A DNA stretch of 5,839 bases from the NCBI GenBank assembly GCA_900758845.1, contig CAAESW010000080.1, positions 1 to 5,839 on the forward strand. The letters run 5' to 3'. The DNA comes from an uncultured Collinsella sp. (GTDB taxonomy: Bacteria > Actinomycetota > Coriobacteriia > Coriobacteriales > Coriobacteriaceae). This document shows positions 5,573 through 5,839 of the stretch, piece by piece. The stretch's first letter is position 1; every line of letters starts with the position of its first letter. A program made the position numbers and the translations under genes. Under the pieces are notes generated by a model that was not told the origin of the DNA, did not search any database, and saw nothing but the letters and a program-made list of their open reading frames with translations.

Positions 5573-5839
5573 TTAGGAGCGGCGGGCACGGAGCTTTTCG
5601 TAGCCTTCGGCGAAGAAGGCGACCGTGGCGGCGTCGGCCTCCGCAGCGTCCGTCTCGGTTGCGGGAACCACGCCGTGCTCGTCGCTCACCAGGAACAGCG
5701 CGCCCTTAAGCTGCGCGGGAATGTCTACGCGCGTAACCGGGATGCCCTTGGTCTGGGCCAGCTGTTCGATGAGCGTTGCCGTGCCGCACAGGCACTCGTC
5801 CGCCGGCGCCACAAAGGCAAGTTCGCCGTTGTTGACGGC
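5573..5839 (-). CDS. Unrecognised protein, C-terminal part only (N-terminus beyond window)
   Basis: The open frame runs uninterrupted from the right window edge to a TAA at 5573-5575, giving 88 residues. A GTG at 5812 could serve as a start, but the frame continues upstream as AVNNGELAFV, so the gene most likely begins outside the window. Visible features are a strand-helix-like beginning with APADECLCGTATLIEQLAQ, then GIPVTRVDIPAQLKGALFLV, an acidic Ala/Asp/Glu-rich stretch (TDAAEADAATVAFF) and a basic end EKLRARRS. I do not recognise the family. There is no membrane segment in the visible part and the two Cys (ECLCG) are too few to name a metal site. It converges on the PucR-type gene with an 18-bp gap. 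Confidence 0.6.
   Translation of the reverse strand, partial: AVNNGELAFVAPADECLCGTATLIEQLAQTKGIPVTRVDIPAQLKGALFLVSDEHGVVPATETDAAEADAATVAFFAEGYEKLRARRS

Noticed and set aside
5561..5586. CCCGCC / GGCGGG inverted repeat at the convergent gene ends
   Set aside because: Only 6 bp with a 14-nt loop and no adjacent T-tract on either strand, so it was not called a terminator.

Overview
The window is a GC-rich (about 60%), gene-dense bacterial fragment. The codon use, gene spacing and protein flavour (a BceRS-type two-component pair and a divergent PucR-type regulator) resemble a gut Coriobacteriia organism such as Collinsella. That taxonomic call is an impression from composition and protein style and was not searched.

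Layout from left to right. Positions 1-60 hold a strong GC-rich hairpin followed by a short tandem repeat. Positions 74-1798, on the minus strand, are a two-gene operon: an OmpR/PhoB-family response regulator (transcribed first) and a two-transmembrane, BceS-like sensor histidine kinase. The 146 bp upstream carry a 36-bp dyad abutting a -10-like box and the intrinsic terminator of the next operon. Positions 1969-4155, also minus strand, are a second operon: an ornithine cyclodeaminase/mu-crystallin-family enzyme (first) and a fold-type-I PLP aminotransferase (second), 24 bp apart and ended by the terminator at 1911-1946. A 217-bp AT-richer divergent control region (4156-4372) separates this operon from a plus-strand PucR/CdaR-family transcriptional regulator (4373-5554). 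At the right edge the C-terminal part of an unrecognised minus-strand gene (5573-5839) converges on the regulator with an 18-bp gap.

How the genes may work together. The PucR-type protein is the obvious candidate local regulator of the divergent enzyme operon, and a 16-bp dyad sits about 60 bp upstream of a predicted operon promoter. The enzyme pair is chemically coherent: an aminotransferase can turn a diamino acid into a 2-oxo-omega-amino acid that cyclises to a ketimine, and mu-crystallin-type enzymes reduce such cyclic ketimines. The same pairing of families (ALD1 plus SARD4) makes pipecolate in plants. The substrate here cannot be read from sequence. The two-component pair looks like an independent envelope-stress or antimicrobial-peptide-type signalling unit whose usual ABC transporter partner is not in the window. 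No mobile elements, CRISPR arrays, tRNAs or rRNAs were seen, and all full-length genes are intact.
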